From Stygiolobus caldivivus (GTDB lineage: Archaea > Thermoproteota > Thermoprotei_A > Sulfolobales > Sulfolobaceae): a stretch of DNA of 64,000 nucleotides. Shown here piece after piece: positions 62,453-64,000 of the stretch. The notes under the pieces were generated by a model that was given only the letters and a program-made list of their open reading frames with translations, did not search any database and was not told the origin of the DNA. Location: the NCBI RefSeq assembly GCF_019704315.1, contig NZ_AP024597.1, forward strand, positions 2,170,001 to 2,234,000. The letters run 5' to 3'. Each line of letters begins with the position of its first letter. Positions within the stretch are counted from its first letter, which is position 1. Both the position numbers and the translations under genes were made by a program.

Positions 62453-62458
62453 GGTGAT
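62451..62458 (+). promoter_or_regulatory. Shine-Dalgarno site deciding the pilus ATPase start
   Basis: GAGGTGAT lies four bases before the GTG at 62463 and overlaps the stop codon of pilin-like gene 4. It supports that GTG over the in-frame ATG at 62412 inside the pilin gene. Confidence 0.6.
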
Positions 62459-62462
62459 CCAC

Positions 62463-63953
62463 GTGTCTGAACAGTCCTTAATCAAAATTTTAAAACCCGA
62501 AGTTAAAGGAACTGTACTTTTTGAGAAAGAACTGAAGTGGAGGTATGAAGAAAAAGGGGTCTCCTACCCCAGAGCCTTTGTAGTCAAGGACGAGTCTGGA
62601 GACCTCTATTACCAAGTCGATGAACCTGAACTAGACGACAAACAGATCAAGACTGTAGACAAGCTTAAGAAGACTCTCTACTATATTGTAAAGCCTTCCT
62701 CCAACGAAGACGAAATGATCCAGCAAATACTAATGCACCCAGACGTCAAGGGGGATCCTAACATAGGCTACTTCATATACCGTGACGTCTTACGTTATGG
62801 TCCACTGTCCCCGCTGTTTGATGACGAAGAATTAGAGGATATATCGTATTCAGGCTCTAGAGCAGGTCTCTATGGCGACGCCGTATGGGTGTTCCACAGG
62901 GAGTTCGGAACCTGGTTACCTACCAACGTACACCTGACTAAGGCGGACGCCGACTACCTAATACAAAGGATCGTCCTAAAGTCCGGTAAGTCGGTGACCC
63001 TTGCAAGGCCTATTGTTGACGGTATAACTCCTGAAGGGTACAGGTTTGCAGTTACATTCGGTAGTGAGGTCTCCCTACCCGGGTCGACGATCACTATCAG
63101 GAAGCCCCTTGAGGAGGTCTGGACTCTGTCTGACCTTGTGTATAAGCGGAAGACGGTCTCACCTATGACTGCCGCCGCACTGTGGTACGCACTAGAAAAC
63201 AGGGGCGTTATCTTAGTGGTGGGTAGGACCGGAACTGGTAAGACTACGTTCATCAATGCATTAATGACCATACTCCCACCTTCTTGGAAAATAGTCACTG
63301 TCGAGGAAGTACCTGAGCTTAAGGTCATTTTCCCTAACTGGACTAGGTTAGTCGCTAGGAAGTCTACCACCTTCATGGAGTACAGTGATGCTATCGAGAT
63401 CCCGCTGGACAAGCTGATTTCACATACCTTAAGGATAAGACCGGACTTCGTATCCGTAGGCGAGGTCAGGACTAAGGAGGAAATAAGGGAGTTCATCCAC
63501 TCGGTCGCTAGCGGTCATGGAGGTGTAACGTCATTACACGCTGAGGACTATGATTCGTTAAAAGCTAGGTTTAACTATTCAGGCGTCGATGACTCGTTCT
63601 TCGCCTTAGTCACGATGGTGGTGTTCATAAACACGTACCCTAACCCAGAGAAGAAAGGGGGCCTGAGGAGGAGAGTGCAGGAGTCCGGAGAAGTCCTATT
63701 GAAAGGAGGCCAGGCCGTCTACAAGCAGCTTTCGTACTACAACCCGCTGAAGGACGACTGGGATGACTCTAAAATACCCATGAGTGAGAGGTTACTGCAG
63801 ATAGCCCAGAGGAACGGGTTGACCCAGAAGGAACTTGAAGACGAGTTAAAGTCAAGGGTAGATTTTTTGGAGATTGTGTATGAGAAGAACTTGTCCTTAA
63901 ACCAGTATAAGGAGGAGTTGATGAGGTTCTATGAGGCTAGGGGAATTATCTAA
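62463..63953 (+). CDS. Type IV pilus assembly ATPase (TadA/PilB/GspE family)
   Basis: A 496-residue secretion ATPase that powers pilus extension at the cytoplasmic membrane. Walker A is GRTGTGKTTFINAL near 253-266. Asp-box and related acidic residues appear in VTVEEVPELKV near 278-288. The Arg/His-containing SVASGHGGVTSLHAED near 345-360 is the His-box/Walker B region. An N-terminal domain of about 160 residues is present. Neighbours are four pilin-like genes and, downstream, a frame where the TadC-like platform protein should start. In Sulfolobales such pairs are named aapE/F, upsE/F or basE/F; the family is secure, the exact system is not. Confidence 0.92.
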   Translation: MSEQSLIKILKPEVKGTVLFEKELKWRYEEKGVSYPRAFVVKDESGDLYYQVDEPELDDKQIKTVDKLKKTLYYIVKPSSNEDEMIQQILMHPDVKGDPNIGYFIYRDVLRYGPLSPLFDDEELEDISYSGSRAGLYGDAVWVFHREFGTWLPTNVHLTKADADYLIQRIVLKSGKSVTLARPIVDGITPEGYRFAVTFGSEVSLPGSTITIRKPLEEVWTLSDLVYKRKTVSPMTAAALWYALENRGVILVVGRTGTGKTTFINALMTILPPSWKIVTVEEVPELKVIFPNWTRLVARKSTTFMEYSDAIEIPLDKLISHTLRIRPDFVSVGEVRTKEEIREFIHSVASGHGGVTSLHAEDYDSLKARFNYSGVDDSFFALVTMVVFINTYPNPEKKGGLRRRVQESGEVLLKGGQAVYKQLSYYNPLKDDWDDSKIPMSERLLQIAQRNGLTQKELEDELKSRVDFLEIVYEKNLSLNQYKEELMRFYEARGII

Positions 63954-64000
63954 TAAGGGGAAAAAGACTAAAAAAGCTACAGCCCCGAAAAAGGGGCCTA
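63931..64000 (+). CDS. Start of a further gene, probably the TadC-like pilus platform protein (cut by window edge)
   Basis: An open frame from ATG 63931 runs to the end of the window (23 codons), overlapping the ATPase gene by 23 bases in another frame. The visible part is Lys-rich (LSNKGKKTKKATAPKKG). In this position the polytopic platform protein (AapF/UpsF/BasF type) is expected, but no membrane helix is within view, so this is an inference from order only. Confidence 0.45.
   Translation, partial: MRLGELSNKGKKTKKATAPKKGP

Overview
The window looks like chromosomal DNA of a thermoacidophilic crenarchaeon of the order Sulfolobales. Protein families point there (a Csx1-like protein, class III signal-peptide pilins with a TadA/PilB-type ATPase, a sulfur-reductase-like molybdoenzyme with its own TorD chaperone, an archaeal split cobalamin pathway). 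So do the AT-rich DNA, many leaderless genes with a TATA box about 25-30 bases before the start codon, and GTG/TTG starts with overlapping stop/start pairs inside operons. A sulfur-respiring genus such as Acidianus, Stygiolobus or Sulfurisphaera would fit, but the genus is inference. No rRNA, tRNA, CRISPR array or intact transposase was seen.

Layout. 1-5.7 kb: 5'-truncated view of aconitase, a TauE/SafE permease, an orphan Csx1-like protein with altered active-site motifs, and an APC permease. 5.9-12.6 kb: an eight-gene corrin-ring operon (cbiG, E, XC fusion, H, D, T, L, F) preceded by a 14-C homopolymer. 12.6-20.5 kb: small proteins, a divergent pair of DUF1059 genes, an SDR, a TrmO-like protein, a zinc-ribbon Ser/Thr kinase with an unknown partner, an MFS transporter and an SMP-30-like lactonase. 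21.0-32.4 kb: a sulfur/polysulfide/tetrathionate-reductase-like locus (Cys-rich HTH regulator, NrfD anchor, TPR protein, very large Mo catalytic subunit, Fe-S subunit, TorD chaperone, ferredoxin-like protein, a HAD-like protein lacking its nucleophile, a DUF2299-like protein). 32.3-35.5 kb: MFS, creatininase-family amidohydrolase, glycosyltransferase. 36.3-41.9 kb: a MacB/FtsX-type ABC operon with a large cell-surface adaptor and two permeases that share a gene-converted segment; related non-coding repeats bracket it. 42.7-47.4 kb: a 45-residue membrane protein, then a molybdenum hydroxylase (large subunit plus fused FAD/2Fe-2S subunit) with an enoyl-CoA hydratase. 47.5-49.9 kb: a PadR-controlled ABC-2 exporter. 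50.3-55.3 kb: malate dehydrogenase divergent from prpD-prpB-CBS-citrate/methylcitrate synthase. 55.8-57.9 kb: APC permease and a small membrane protein. 58.0-64.0 kb: a type IV pilus locus with one lone pilin-like gene, a membrane-bound HTH regulator, four pilin-like genes, the assembly ATPase and the start of a further gene in the position of the platform protein.

How the parts fit. Aconitase, malate dehydrogenase and the prp-type genes serve central C4/C6 acid and propionate metabolism. The cobalamin operon can supply B12 for methylmalonyl-CoA mutase-type enzymes of the same metabolism (inference). The Mo reductase locus suggests anaerobic respiration with a sulfur compound. The pilus locus, surface ABC system and glycosyltransferase belong to the cell envelope.

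Most noteworthy: the degenerate Csx1; the poly-C tract in front of the B12 operon; a pair of MITE-like elements (13.4 and 20.7 kb); the gene-converted permeases and their flanking repeats; the Cys-rich regulator and predicted [3Fe-4S] variant in the reductase locus; and repeated GTTTCA/TGAAAC boxes in front of the pilin operon.
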